From: Microtetraspora malaysiensis
Lineage (GTDB): Bacteria > Actinomycetota > Actinomycetes > Streptosporangiales > Streptosporangiaceae
Reading direction: 5' to 3'
NCBI RefSeq assembly: GCF_001528665.1
Contig: NZ_BBYJ01000024.1
Location: forward strand, 1-64,000
Length of the DNA stretch: 64,000 nucleotides
In this document: positions 47,816 through 56,179 of the stretch, piece after piece
How positions within the stretch are numbered: position 1 is the stretch's first letter
Layout: each line of letters begins with the position of its first letter
Position numbers and translations under genes: made by a program
Notes under the pieces: generated by a model
Database searches by the model: none
Seen by the model: the letters and a program-made list of their open reading frames with translations, nothing else
Told to the model about the DNA's origin: nothing

Positions 47816-49000
47816 CTACCAGGCCGCGAACATCTCCTGCAGCGACGCGTCGGGGGACTCGGGGTCCGGAGAACGCTCGCCGCCGGTCTCCGGGCGGACG
47901 AGGACGGTCGCCTGACCGTCCTCCAGCCTGCTCAACGGATACACGTTGCCCATGATCAGGAGATGCCGCCCGGTGGCGTCATAGCGGATCAGGGTCCACT
48001 TGGCGACCGTTCCAGCGGTGTTCTCCGCGGTGAACAGCGTGCGCGTTCTGGTGCCGTCGGCGACCGAGTACTCCTCGATGGAGAAGCGCTGCGGCGCCTC
48101 GCCGTCCGGCTGTGAGAAGGGGCCACCGACCGCGATCGTGCGGCCGTCCGGGTTGATCGCCGCGCCCACCGGAGATTCCACACCGCGTACGACAACGCGA
48201 CTGCCGGCGAGCGTGTCCCCTGCAGCCGCGGTGTCAAGGACGCGGACCTCCGAGCCGGCCACGAAGGCGAGCGTACGGGCGTCGGCCGCCCACGACAGGC
48301 TCTCGATGCTCTCGGAGGCGTCCGCCGACCAGCTACGCGTCTTGCCCGCGGTCAGATCGACGATCGCGAGACGAGCGCCGGAACACCGGACCTTCCCGGC
48401 GCACTGAAAGCCGTAGGCCAGACGGGCACCGTCCTGCGTCACGGCCAGCGAGACGACGGCACCGGCACCGGTCACGGGAGGGATCACGTCCGGCGCCATT
48501 TCGGCGGTCTTTCCCCGATCGTCCACGCGCAGCCGGTAGAAGCGTGTGGTGCTCACCATCGTCTTGGGCTCCGTCACGCTCTGGGCCACGTAGAACGTCG
48601 TGCCCTCTCCTGTACCGGCGAGCACGTATCCCCCGGGGTTGAACAGGCGGTTCCCCTTCGGCGTGGGAGGCATCGCGACCCGCTCGGTGATCTTGCGGGT
48701 GCCGCCGTCATGGATCGACAGGCCGTCGTCTCCCGCCGTCAGCAGGAAGCGCGGAGCCGACGGCGTACCTCCGGCGCCGGGCCATACCGTGGGCGGATCA
48801 CCGAGCCCGGCCACGACGGTGAGGCTCACCACCACGACAGCCAGCGCCGCCATCAGCGGGGCCAGCACGAGAGTCCTGCGCAAGCGCGGGCGGGCCTCCG
48901 GCCGTGGGACCTCGCCGGAAGGACGCAGAGCCTCGGCACGTACGAGCTCCGCACCTGCGGCGAAGGCGTCACGGAGCTGCTCTTCGATTCGCTGGGTCAT
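47816..49000 (-). CDS. Membrane protein with extracytoplasmic beta-propeller-like domain, coupled to an ECF sigma factor
   Basis: 394 aa. A short cytoplasmic part (1-40), one membrane helix (TLVLAPLMAALAVVVVSLTVVAG, 43-65) and a C-terminal domain with propeller-type repeats (ESLSWAADARTLAFV, GAAINPDGRTIAVGG, IRYDATGRHLLIMG). Its ATG overlaps the sigma gene stop (ATGA). By position and topology it is the probable membrane-bound regulator of that sigma factor, but the N-terminus has no clear ZAS motif. Confidence 0.8.
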   Translation of the reverse strand: MTQRIEEQLRDAFAAGAELVRAEALRPSGEVPRPEARPRLRRTLVLAPLMAALAVVVVSLTVVAGLGDPPTVWPGAGGTPSAPRFLLTAGDDGLSIHDGGTRKITERVAMPPTPKGNRLFNPGGYVLAGTGEGTTFYVAQSVTEPKTMVSTTRFYRLRVDDRGKTAEMAPDVIPPVTGAGAVVSLAVTQDGARLAYGFQCAGKVRCSGARLAIVDLTAGKTRSWSADASESIESLSWAADARTLAFVAGSEVRVLDTAAAGDTLAGSRVVVRGVESPVGAAINPDGRTIAVGGPFSQPDGEAPQRFSIEEYSVADGTRTRTLFTAENTAGTVAKWTLIRYDATGRHLLIMGNVYPLSRLEDGQATVLVRPETGGERSPDPESPDASLQEMFAAW

Positions 49001-49548
49001 CGGCCCTCCTCAAGTTTTTCGGCGAGCGTCCTGAGCGCCCGTGCTGTGGTCGACTTCACCGTTCCGCGGCTGACCCCCATGACCGCGGCCGTCTCCGCCT
49101 CGGAAAGATCGAGGTAGTAGCGCAACACCACCGCCTCACGCCGGCGACGTGGTAGATCGCGAACGGCCGCGAACACCTCCCGGCGGGTCTCCCCCAGCAG
49201 GGCCGAGGACTCGGCGGACCAGAACGGGACTTCCCGGTCGATGCCGAACCGCCGGGCGATCGCCCGGCGGCGGTGAACCGCACGGCAGCCGTTGAGCACC
49301 GCGGTGCGCAGGTAGGGCAGCAGCTGATCGCGATCGGCCAAGCGCCTCCAGCGGCGATGGACAGCCGCGAAGGCGTCCTGAACAACGTCCTCGGCCGTCT
49401 CCTGGTCTCCTACCAGGAGAAAGGCGAAACGGACCAGCCCAAGACGGTGGGCCGCGAACAACTCGGCGACGGTCACATCCGGAGAAGCCCGCACCACGTG
49501 GAGTTCCGGTGGAGGCTCCTCCGTCACATTCCTGATCTCAGTCGGCAT
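48997..49548 (-). CDS. ECF RNA polymerase sigma factor, SigE/SigM-type
   Basis: 183 aa. Region 2 (AAHRLGLVRFAFLLVGDQETAEDVVQDAF) and region 4 (LPRRRREAVVLRYYLDLSEAETAAVMGVSRGTVKSTTARAL) are complete; this is the SigE-family ECF type frequent in Streptomyces and relatives. The ATG at 49548 is chosen; a GTG two codons upstream is possible. Coupled to the membrane protein gene after it. No target promoter consensus could be derived. Confidence 0.92.
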   Translation of the reverse strand: MPTEIRNVTEEPPPELHVVRASPDVTVAELFAAHRLGLVRFAFLLVGDQETAEDVVQDAFAAVHRRWRRLADRDQLLPYLRTAVLNGCRAVHRRRAIARRFGIDREVPFWSAESSALLGETRREVFAAVRDLPRRRREAVVLRYYLDLSEAETAAVMGVSRGTVKSTTARALRTLAEKLEEGR

Positions 49549-49677
49549 GCCCACTTCATGCGCGTGCCCCCGATGAGGTTGCTTCGGGGCACCGACTTCT
49601 TCCCCGCCAAGCGCCGACCCGGCCGAGGTCTTCGGGGCCGAGCAATCCGGGCGAACTGAAATGTTCCAACCCCTGGG

Positions 49678-49712
49678 CCATACGAACGGTTAGTTGCTAA
49701 GTGTTCGTATGG
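49678..49712. promoter_or_regulatory. Inverted repeat overlapping the fic start codon
   Basis: CCATACGAAC (49678-49687) and GTTCGTATGG (49703-49712) are exact complements separated by 15 nt. The right arm contains the probable ATG of the Fic gene. It may be an operator in the fic/sigma divergent region or an mRNA hairpin hiding the start codon. Confidence 0.5.
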
Positions 49713-50635
49713 CACGAAGGAAGGAACACTCCGGCCCACGCCCACCCGGCCTGTCTGCGGCAGCCTCAACCCCCGACCCCAACACCGCCGAGGTTCTTGG
49801 AAACATCCGGACGATGGAATCAGCCCTCGAGCTCGCGGACGCGCCGAGAATCCGTGTAGAGGACATACTGACCCTCCATCGGAAGTTGCTCGATGGAACT
49901 CGGGACGAGCACTTCGGCGGACAGATCCGGACCGAGCAGAACTGGGTCGGTGGGACCGGGATGTCGCCGTGCACAGTCGATTTCGTTCCTCCCCCACCCG
50001 ATCGGGTCCGTGATCTCTTTGAAGACTTGTGCGCTTACACATCAGGAGACGAACATCCCGCTCTGGTCCAGGCAGCCATCGCCCACGCTCAGTTCGAGAC
50101 GATCCATCCGTTCGTAGACGGCAACGGCCGCACAGGGCGGGCACTCATCCATCTGATCCTCCGGAGACGAGGGCTGGCGCCCCGTTTCGTCCCGCCGATC
50201 AGTCTGGTTCTGGCGTCACACGCCATCGGCGCCTGCATCGATCGTTTTGTCGCGGACACCACTCGGGCCGTTATCGACACAGACCGCTTCGGCGCGGAGC
50301 TCAGCACCATGGAAACGGAATGGCGGAAGAAGCTGGGGAGGGTTCGTGCGGGGTCATCCGTCGATCTCCTTCTGCGGGTGCTCCCCTCCGCTCCCGTACT
50401 CACAGCCGCCACCGCCGCCGATCTGATTGGACGATCCACGCAGCGCGCCAACGACGCCGTCAACCAGCTTGTGACAGCGGGCGTGCTCAAACAGACCACC
50501 ATTGGAAGACGCAATCGCGCGTTCGAGGTACCCGATCTCATCAACGCTCTCACGGGATTCGAGCGAGCCCTCGCCAGCCCTCTAGGTGACACCCGCCAGG
50601 CGCCACCCGCGCGCCCGGTCCCCTATCGCGCATGA
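49709..50635 (+). CDS. Fic family protein (putative AMPylase), short N-terminus
   Basis: 308 aa. The Fic core motif [12 protein letters not shown] near residue 140 is complete with catalytic His, preceded by AHAQFETI and followed by a winged-helix C-terminus ([24 protein letters not shown]). Fic enzymes transfer AMP or other phosphate groups to Ser/Thr/Tyr. Compared with typical actinobacterial relatives, which have about 70 more N-terminal residues carrying the inhibitory (S/T)xxxE(G/N) helix, this one begins just before [19 protein letters not shown] and no such motif is found in the upstream frames. There is no clear Shine-Dalgarno. Confidence 0.85.
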   Translation: MARRKEHSGPRPPGLSAAASTPDPNTAEVLGNIRTMESALELADAPRIRVEDILTLHRKLLDGTRDEHFGGQIRTEQNWVGGTGMSPCTVDFVPPPPDRVRDLFEDLCAYTSGDEHPALVQAAIAHAQFETIHPFVDGNGRTGRALIHLILRRRGLAPRFVPPISLVLASHAIGACIDRFVADTTRAVIDTDRFGAELSTMETEWRKKLGRVRAGSSVDLLLRVLPSAPVLTAATAADLIGRSTQRANDAVNQLVTAGVLKQTTIGRRNRAFEVPDLINALTGFERALASPLGDTRQAPPARPVPYRA

Positions 50636-50673
50636 CGGTTATCCCCTCCTCGGGCGGCGCGTACGGTGCTGAC

Positions 50674-51054
50674 ATGACAACCGTTGAACGGCTCGGCGCG
50701 GGACAGTACGTGTCGCTGGTGACGCTGCGGCGCGACGGGACGCCGGTCGCGACGCCGGTCTGGGTGATGCGCGACGGCGACGCCCTGGTCGTCTGGACCG
50801 TCGCCGACTCCGGCAAGGTGAAGCGCATCCGCCGCAATCCGCAGGTCACGGTGGCGCCGTGCGATGTACGGGGCCGGCTGCGCGGTGACGCGGTGCCGGC
50901 CAGAGCCGAGCTGCTGCCGCCCGAGCAGGGTGATCACGTCCGTGAGCTGCTGATGAAGAAGTACGGACTCCTCGGCAGGCTGACCATCTGGGGAAGCCGG
51001 CTGCGGCGGGGCCGCGCCGGCACCGTCGGGGTGCGCATCACCCTGTCACCCTGA
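50674..51054 (+). CDS. PPOX-class F420/FMN-dependent oxidoreductase
   Basis: 126 aa. Split-barrel features: YVSLVTLRRDGTPVATPVWV, DALVVWTVADSGKVKRIRRNPQVTVAPCD and GRLRGDAVPARAELL, matching the Rv2074/Rv1155-like group that binds F420 or flavin. TACGGT (50662-50667) lies exactly 6 nt before the ATG (leaderless). Substrate unknown. Confidence 0.88.
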   Translation: MTTVERLGAGQYVSLVTLRRDGTPVATPVWVMRDGDALVVWTVADSGKVKRIRRNPQVTVAPCDVRGRLRGDAVPARAELLPPEQGDHVRELLMKKYGLLGRLTIWGSRLRRGRAGTVGVRITLSP

Positions 51055-51071
51055 TCCCCGTCGTCGGGCGA

Positions 51072-51776
51072 TCAGATGACGACGGTGATAAAGGTCTCGG
51101 TCACTACGAAACCGAGCCTCTCGTAGATCCGTTTCGCCGGGTTGGCGTGGGTAACGGCCAGCCCGAGCGTGGCGAGCCCGGACCGGGCGGCTCGGACCTG
51201 GACGGCTCGCAGGGCGAGTGCGCCGGTTCCGGGCGGCGCCTCGACCGGGTGGCGGAACAGGTGGGAGATCCAGGGCTCCCCTCGGAAGTCGTTGACCACG
51301 ACTCCCGCCACGACCGTGTCACCGGCGTCCACGACAAGCAGGCTGCACGGCAGGACCGGCCCGATCAGCCGCCCCTCCAGCAAGGGGGCGAGATCCTTGC
51401 CAATCGTGTCATCGTCATCGGTGGGGCGATCGGGGTGGCCGGGCGGGTAGGCCGCGAGGAGCGCCGGAAGGACCTGCTCCGGGGCACGGTCACAGGGCAC
51501 GAACCGGAACCCCTCCGGTGCTTCGACCTCGGCCGGTTCCACCTTCTCCAGGTCACAGGACATGACGTGGGCGTGCCGCAATACACGCGCGCCCCGCGCG
51601 AGCAGTTCCTCCGCCAGCTCCGGCGCGGCCGAGACCGCCCAGCCGCGCATTTCGGACATGATGACGTCGGCGGCGCCCGGGCCGATCACCTCGACCTCGT
51701 CCGCCCAGGGGCGTCCGTCCCTGACGCCTTCGCGGTAGCTGATCGCGCCTGCCATGGTTTTGCGTTCTTCGTCCAT
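51072..51776 (-). CDS. GNAT family N-acetyltransferase
   Basis: 234 aa from ATG 51776. The GNAT core is in the C-terminal half: VVAGVVVNDFRGEPWISHLFRHP, then the acetyl-CoA segment GTGALALRAVQVRAARSGLATLGLAVTHANPAKRIYERLGFV. The N-terminal half is family specific. The usual basic Q/RxxGxG loop is modified (PPGTGAL). Substrate unknown. Confidence 0.82.
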   Translation of the reverse strand: MDEERKTMAGAISYREGVRDGRPWADEVEVIGPGAADVIMSEMRGWAVSAAPELAEELLARGARVLRHAHVMSCDLEKVEPAEVEAPEGFRFVPCDRAPEQVLPALLAAYPPGHPDRPTDDDDTIGKDLAPLLEGRLIGPVLPCSLLVVDAGDTVVAGVVVNDFRGEPWISHLFRHPVEAPPGTGALALRAVQVRAARSGLATLGLAVTHANPAKRIYERLGFVVTETFITVVI

Positions 51777-51837
51777 TCCGCGATCGTCCAGCCCTCGGGG
51801 TACGGCGGGCAACAGAATTTCGGGCCACGCGCCGCCG

Positions 51838-52464
51838 TCATGCTTTGCGGCGGCGCAGGTGGCGGACCAGATGCCACGCGGCGACGGCGGCGACCACGAG
51901 ACCGAGGGCGATCCAGGCGTAGTTCTGGTAGCGGCCGATCATGTTGTAGATGGCGCCGATCCTCTTGCCGGCGAAGTACGCGGCGCCCGCCCAGACGCCC
52001 ACCCACAGAACGGCGCCGATGGCGTTGCACACGAGGAAGCGACGCCACGGCATGCCGGTGGTGCCCGCGACGAGGCCGTTGACCTGACGCAGCCCCTCGA
52101 TGAACCGGGCGATCACCACGATCTTGGCTCCGTGGCGCAGGAAGAACCTCTCGGTCGCGTGGAAGCGCTCCGGGGTGATCAGGACGTAGCGACCCCAGCG
52201 GTGGATGAGCCTGCGGCCCCCGACCCGGCCGATGACGTAACCGATGTTGTCGCCGACGATGGCCGCCGCCAGGGCGACGAGAACAACGAAGTAGATATTG
52301 AGATGCCCGGCGCCCGCGTAGACAGCGGCGGCCACGAGGATGGTCTCGCCCGGAGCGGGGACGCCGAAGTCCTCCAGGAGGATCAGCCCCGCGACCGCGG
52401 CGTAGCCGTACTGGTGCAGGAGCGGAGCCAGGTCGGCCAGCGGCCCCGGCAGCGGTGGGCGCAT
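51838..52464 (-). CDS. DedA family membrane protein
   Basis: 208 aa. DedA/SNARE-associated features: LLEDFGVPAPGETILVAAAVYAGAG, GDNIGYVIGRVGGRR, FFLRHGAKIVVIARFIEGLRQVNGLVAGTTGMPWRRFL and a C-terminal helix. DedA proteins flip or recycle lipid carriers such as undecaprenyl phosphate or phosphatidylethanolamine. It ends 61 bp before the GNAT gene start. Confidence 0.92.
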   Translation of the reverse strand: MRPPLPGPLADLAPLLHQYGYAAVAGLILLEDFGVPAPGETILVAAAVYAGAGHLNIYFVVLVALAAAIVGDNIGYVIGRVGGRRLIHRWGRYVLITPERFHATERFFLRHGAKIVVIARFIEGLRQVNGLVAGTTGMPWRRFLVCNAIGAVLWVGVWAGAAYFAGKRIGAIYNMIGRYQNYAWIALGLVVAAVAAWHLVRHLRRRKA

Positions 52465-52548
52465 GCGAGAACTCTACGTCCGCGCAGATCAGAGACACCG
52501 CAGCGCGGAGACCGCCGTCGCGGCGCGGACTGCTGGCACACTGTCGCC

Positions 52549-52881
52549 ATGCGGAAGATCTCACTCGGCACGCTGGCCCGCGACCACCTGGAGCGAGCGG
52601 CCACCCGGTCGGCGGGACGCAGCGCGGAGACGGTCTACGGCGGGCCCGAACACGTCCTGCGCCAGACCCTGCTCACCCTCGCCGCCGGCGCCTCCCTCGC
52701 GGAGCACGAGAACCCCGGCGAAGCGACGCTGCTCGTCCTGCGCGGGCGGCTGGTGTTGCGCAGCGGCGACGACTCATGGGAGGGGCGCGCCGACGACCTC
52801 CTGGTCATCCCGCAGGCACGGCACAGCGTCGAGGCGTTGGAGGACACCGCGTTCCTCCTCACCGTCGTGCAGCGTTCCTGA
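52549..52881 (+). CDS. Cupin domain protein
   Basis: 110 aa. Cupin strands with LAEHENPGEATLLVLRGRLVL (motif 1, incomplete His set) and LLVIPQARHSVEALEDTAFLLTVV (motif 2, His retained). Probably a small metal- or ligand-binding beta barrel of the LuxR-associated cupin type. CACACT (52537-52542) lies 6 nt before the ATG. Divergent from the dedA gene. Confidence 0.8.
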   Translation: MRKISLGTLARDHLERAATRSAGRSAETVYGGPEHVLRQTLLTLAAGASLAEHENPGEATLLVLRGRLVLRSGDDSWEGRADDLLVIPQARHSVEALEDTAFLLTVVQRS

Positions 52882-52929
52882 CCGCGTTCGCCGTAGGGCC
52901 GAGCGACCGCGTTCGCCGTAGGGCCGAGC
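52880..52929. repeat. 25-bp tandem duplication
   Basis: GACCGCGTTCGCCGTAGGGC plus CGAGC is present twice back to back (52880-52904, 52905-52929), starting in the cupin stop codon. The bases that follow (GGGCCGAGC) repeat part of the unit again. Replication slippage is the simplest cause. Confidence 0.85.
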
Positions 52930-52971
52930 GGGCCGAGCACTTCGCGGCGCCGACGGCGCATCGCAGGTTGG

Positions 52972-53310
52972 TCAGGGCTCGGCGTGGTGGGTCTCGGCCC
53001 AGGCACGTGAGCGTTCTTGCAGGTCGTTGAGGCGCCCCCAGTGCGCCTCGACGGACCGCCGACCTGATTCGGTGAGGCCGACCCAGGTTCGCGGGTGCTT
53101 GCCGGCGAACTCCTTGCTGATCTCCACCAGCCCGCCCGCCTCGAGCTTGCTGAGGTGGGCGGACAGATTGCCCTTGGAGAGGCCGGTGAGCCGCTGCAGG
53201 AACAGGAAGTCGGCCCGTTCGCAGGCGGCGAGAGCGGTTGTGATCGCCAGCCGAGCCGGTTCGTGGATGAGCTTGTCCAGCCCGGCCAGCTCTTCGAAAG
53301 GCGCGCTCAC
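52972..53310 (-). CDS. Winged-helix transcriptional regulator (MarR/ArsR-like)
   Basis: 112 aa from GTG 53310. LDKLIHEPARLAITTALAACERADFLFLQRLTGLSKGNLSAHLSKLEAGGLVEI is the family-typical winged helix; the rest (FAGKHPRTWVGLTESGRRSVEAHW) forms the wing and dimer helix. Its start overlaps the stop of the upstream membrane-protein gene (GTGA). Such regulator/membrane-protein pairs are common in actinobacteria. It probably binds the repeated palindromes at 53935-53963. Confidence 0.85.
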   Translation of the reverse strand: MSAPFEELAGLDKLIHEPARLAITTALAACERADFLFLQRLTGLSKGNLSAHLSKLEAGGLVEISKEFAGKHPRTWVGLTESGRRSVEAHWGRLNDLQERSRAWAETHHAEP

Positions 53311-53885
53311 CGATTCCGCCCCTGCCCCAGGGTGCGGCGGAGCAACAGGTGGCCCCACCCGGCCAGTACGGCGACGCCCCCGTTGAAGAGGATGATCCAG
53401 TTCTCGGTGTCCGACAGCGGGTGCGGGCCGCCCGGACCGCCGAGCGGGGCCAGGCTAAGGGCGAGACCCACGCAGCCGATGAGCAGGAAGGCCGGGGCGA
53501 GCGGCCGCTGGAACCAGGCGCCGGCCAACGCCCCGGCGGAAAGGATCACACCTTCCAGACTGATGGGGAGGTGCAGGCCGGCCGCGTGGACCAACACGAC
53601 CGCGGTGATGAGGCCCGCGGCGGGCCAGAGAAGAAAGGTGTCGCGGGTCTTGCCGGAGCGCGGCTCGACCTGGCCGTACGTGCGACGGTAATGAGCGTTC
53701 GCCGCGAACGTGGCCGCCACCGCGATCACGGCAACCATCGGCACGATCCACCCGCTGATCCAGCCGGCCGCCCATGCCATGGCCACGCCACAGCCGACGA
53801 CCACCGGAAGTATGGCCAAGCCTTGCAGAACCTCGAAGTGGGCGGTGACGTAGCGGACGCGCTCCAGTTCGGCTCGACTGACCAT
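53307..53885 (-). CDS. Multi-pass membrane protein partnered with the winged-helix regulator
   Basis: 192 aa from ATG 53885 (GGAGCC upstream). About six hydrophobic helices: LQGLAILPVVVGCGVAMAWA, WIVPMVAVIAVAATFAA, LLWPAAGLITAVVLVHAAG, VILSAGALAGAWF, PAFLLIGCVGLALSLAPLG and IILFNGGVAVLAGWGHLLL. No known family; it precedes and overlaps the regulator gene in one operon. Confidence 0.8.
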   Translation of the reverse strand: MVSRAELERVRYVTAHFEVLQGLAILPVVVGCGVAMAWAAGWISGWIVPMVAVIAVAATFAANAHYRRTYGQVEPRSGKTRDTFLLWPAAGLITAVVLVHAAGLHLPISLEGVILSAGALAGAWFQRPLAPAFLLIGCVGLALSLAPLGGPGGPHPLSDTENWIILFNGGVAVLAGWGHLLLRRTLGQGRNR

Positions 53886-53934
53886 GGCGGGCTCCAATCC
53901 CGGGATCGACCAACACGTCGAGCCTAAATCTATA

Positions 53935-53963
53935 CAAACCGGTTTGCAATACAAACCAGTTTG
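53935..53963. promoter_or_regulatory. Tandem palindromic operator pair
   Basis: CAAACCGGTTTG (53935-53946, perfect palindrome) and CAAACCAGTTTG (53952-53963, one deviation) are repeated 17 bp apart, both within the larger unit TACAAACC.GTTTGC. They sit 50-80 bp upstream of the membrane-protein/regulator operon and overlap minus-strand promoter-like sequence (TATAGA, 53929-53934). The lone recognisable dyads point to autoregulation by the winged-helix protein. Confidence 0.6.
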
Positions 53964-54148
53964 CGTCTTCATGGGCCCTTGGGTGACGATGCCGGCCCCG
54001 GCCCTGGAGCCGCCGAGGTTCGAACGTGGCGGCCCCGGCGGGATCGCTTCGCAGGGGCATGGGCGCATCGGGCCGGCCGGTTTCACAGAGCGCGCCCCGC
54101 CCCTTGTGACCACGGCCGGCCGATGCGGCGATCAGGACGAGCCGCCAG

Positions 54149-54170
54149 GCTGGGAGCCGGGGCTCCCAGC
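54149..54170. terminator. GC-rich hairpin
   Basis: GCTGGGAGCC (54149-54158) and GGCTCCCAGC (54161-54170) are exact complements with a 2-nt gap (about a 4-nt loop when the stem frays). It lies beyond the CHAP gene stop (minus strand), where a terminator is expected; no T-run follows. Confidence 0.45.
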
Positions 54171-54227
54171 ACTCCGGTTCTCAACCGGCCCAGCATGTTG
54201 CGGCTTGCGCACAGGGACCGCTCGCGC

Positions 54228-54809
54228 CTAGCGGCGGTAGTAGTCCGCCGCCGTGTAGCCCATATTTGCCCTGATGCTGACATTTCGGCAGTTCTTCTGC
54301 GTGAAGAGTGACCCGCCCTGGTTGGCGCCGCGGAATTTGACGATCCAACCAGGCGAGTCCCAGGTCACCGACTCGACGATGGCGATGTGCCCATAGCGCG
54401 GATAGTAGGTGTCCTTCCACACGGCTACATCACCCTTCCTGGGCGCCATGCCGTGCCCGACATACTTGAACCCGTTCTGCTTCAGGACACCCCCCATGTC
54501 GGTGGCGTTCCTCATCTGTCCGGTCAGCCCGTAGTACCGCTGCACGAACGCGACGCACTGGCAATCTACGACGGCCGCCGCACTGACATCCGACTCGTCG
54601 ATGATGTCGGTGCCGACCCCGGCAGCCGGTCCGCTGTCGTCGCCCTCAACCGAGGCGATGGCTTGGGCGCTGTGAGCGCCGGTGCCGGCAGACGCCGGTT
54701 GGCCAAACTGCGCGAACACCAGTCCGAACGCGATCGTCAGCGCCGCGGTACGTGGCAGAAGACCGGGAAGGGTTCTCGATGATGAACCGCCGCTACCCGT
54801 CAGTGCCAT
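54228..54809 (-). CDS. Secreted CHAP-domain amidase/endopeptidase
   Basis: 193 aa from ATG 54809 (GGGGAGAG about 10 nt upstream; an ATG six codons earlier is possible). Signal peptide about 20-45 (RTAALTIAFGLVFAQFGQPASA). CHAP catalytic residues: Cys in VVDCQCVAFVQRYYG, His in RYGHIAIVESV, and the Asn/Gln in FRGANQGG. It likely cleaves peptidoglycan stem or cross-bridge peptides outside the cell. Confidence 0.87.
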   Translation of the reverse strand: MALTGSGGSSSRTLPGLLPRTAALTIAFGLVFAQFGQPASAGTGAHSAQAIASVEGDDSGPAAGVGTDIIDESDVSAAAVVDCQCVAFVQRYYGLTGQMRNATDMGGVLKQNGFKYVGHGMAPRKGDVAVWKDTYYPRYGHIAIVESVTWDSPGWIVKFRGANQGGSLFTQKNCRNVSIRANMGYTAADYYRR

Positions 54810-55293
54810 AAGAGCATCTCTCCCCATGAGGCTTGAATGATCACGACGGCGAAACGGTATCAGCGATACAGGAAATTTCGCCCAGAAAGCACCCCTTTGG
54901 GTTCCTGACGACCTCTGAACAGTCAGCGACATAATCTGACAGAGAGTCCGGAAAAGATAGATAAGTGATGAAATGCCGCAGACAGGTGGACCGCCTGGAG
55001 TTTGGCCATCGGCGCGGCGAATTCGTCGGAGAAAGCACCGGTGACGGCGGGGCGGGCGCCCGGCGACCTGCCACGGTCAACCCCGACGCCCACCTGCCTG
55101 ATTCCGGGCAAAATCGACGCGCTCCGCGCTGCGAATGGGAGCCGAGGATCCGCGAGCAGCCGGGGCGAAGCTCACCCGGCCGTCCGTCGAGGTGACGCGT
55201 TCACCGGATCTTCGCGAGATCGATGATCACGTACTCGTTCCCCAGCGGGTAGGCCACAAGGCTCCTACCGCCTACGGACCCCAACGCCCGTCG
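54810..55293. other. Gene-poor stretch with a possible coding fragment
   Basis: No complete gene supported in about 480 bp. On the minus strand 55201-55270 reads GRSLVAYPLGNEYVIIDLAKIR and stop with no start codon in context, probably another truncated remnant of unknown family. The rest lacks coding character. Confidence 0.4.
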
Positions 55294-55503
55294 TCAGACA
55301 CGTTCCAGGAGGACCACGAGGATCTCGCGCGTAGTTTGCTCCTGGTAGACCGCATACTGCGGCATGGCCGACACGATCAGGCGCCACAGATGTGGACGCT
55401 CTGCCGCGGTGGCGGGGCGCGCTCGTGCGGTGAAGGTTTCCGTACCGACCTGCACGGTGACACATACTCCCAGCCGATTCCCGGACGCTATCCGGGGCCG
55501 CGG
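55294..55503 (-). pseudogene. C-terminal fragment of deazaflavin (F420)-dependent nitroreductase family gene
   Basis: About 69 codons, closed upstream by an in-frame TAA and lacking a start. VTVQVGTETFTARARPATAA, then RPHLWRLIVSAMPQYAVYQE and QTTREILVVLLERV, matches the C-terminal half of the DUF385/Ddn-type family. The N-terminal half, with the F420-binding region, is missing. It abuts the divergent HxlR gene, its likely former regulator. Confidence 0.6.
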
Positions 55504-55534
55504 TTACCGCCGGGATACCGGCTATCGTGAGGCC

Positions 55535-55921
55535 ATGAGGGAACCCCTGCCCGCCGACATGTTCGACGAGCTGTGTCCGTCCTCGCTCAATCCGATCCGA
55601 TTCGGTGACAAGTGGGCGCCGCTCATCATCCGCTGCCTCGAGCACGGGCCGCGCCGGTTCTCCGAGCTACGCGTGCCGCTGAGGCGCGTCACTCCCAAGG
55701 TCCTCACCCAGTCGCTGCGGTCCCTCGAACGGGACGGCCTGGTCAAGCGCACCGTCTACGCCGAGGCCACCCCGCATGTCGAGTACGAACTGACCCCGCT
55801 CGGCCGCAGCATGCTCAAGCCGATGGCGGTCGCCTGCGCCTGGGCGGCGGAGCACTGGGACGAACTGCTCGACGCCCGCGAGTCGTACGACAACGCCACC
55901 CAGCTCGACCGCGTCGGCTGA
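55535..55921 (+). CDS. HxlR family transcriptional regulator
   Basis: 128 aa. Cys in DELCPSSLNPIRFGDKWAPLIIRCL, HTH RRFSELRVPLRRVTPKVLTQSLRSLERDGLVKR, wing YAEATPHVEYELTPLG and a C-terminal dimer helix. TATCGT (55523-55528) is 6 nt before the ATG (leaderless). Paralogous to the HxlR at 17441-17839. It now regulates next to a decayed nitroreductase gene. Confidence 0.9.
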   Translation: MREPLPADMFDELCPSSLNPIRFGDKWAPLIIRCLEHGPRRFSELRVPLRRVTPKVLTQSLRSLERDGLVKRTVYAEATPHVEYELTPLGRSMLKPMAVACAWAAEHWDELLDARESYDNATQLDRVG

Positions 55922-56016
55922 CGCGGTGGGGAACGGCCCCACACGTATCCGCTGCCCTGATCACCTCGTTCGCCATTTGCTTTCGATCACGACTGCCGGT
56001 CTGCCAGGCTCGCCGC

Positions 56017-56172
56017 ATGGCGGTTTCGCAGCAGCTCGTCCGGGTTCCTGAGCCCCGGCTCGCCGGCTGCCGCCGGTCGGTCGAGGAACTGCACCGACTC
56101 TGCTCCTTCGAGCTGGCTCCTCGCGCGGATCATCTCGATGTGGACTGGGCGCCCGCGCCTTTGCTTTGTCAG
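56017..56172 (+). pseudogene. N-terminal fragment of a DUF1877 (YfbM-like) gene
   Basis: MAVSQQLVRVPEPRLAGCRR, then SVEELHRLCSFELAPRADHLDVDWAPAPLL, matches the start of DUF1877 proteins, normally about 160-170 aa. Similarity stops after some 50 residues, where the convergent lipoprotein gene begins. The frame runs on to 56262 without family resemblance. Truncated remnant. Confidence 0.6.
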
Positions 56173-56179
56173 CAGGCCT

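Noticed and set aside
54965-55226. Small plus-strand ORFs between the CHAP gene and the HxlR gene
   Set aside because: No ribosome-binding sites, Arg/Ala/Gly/Pro-rich translation and no recognisable domain.
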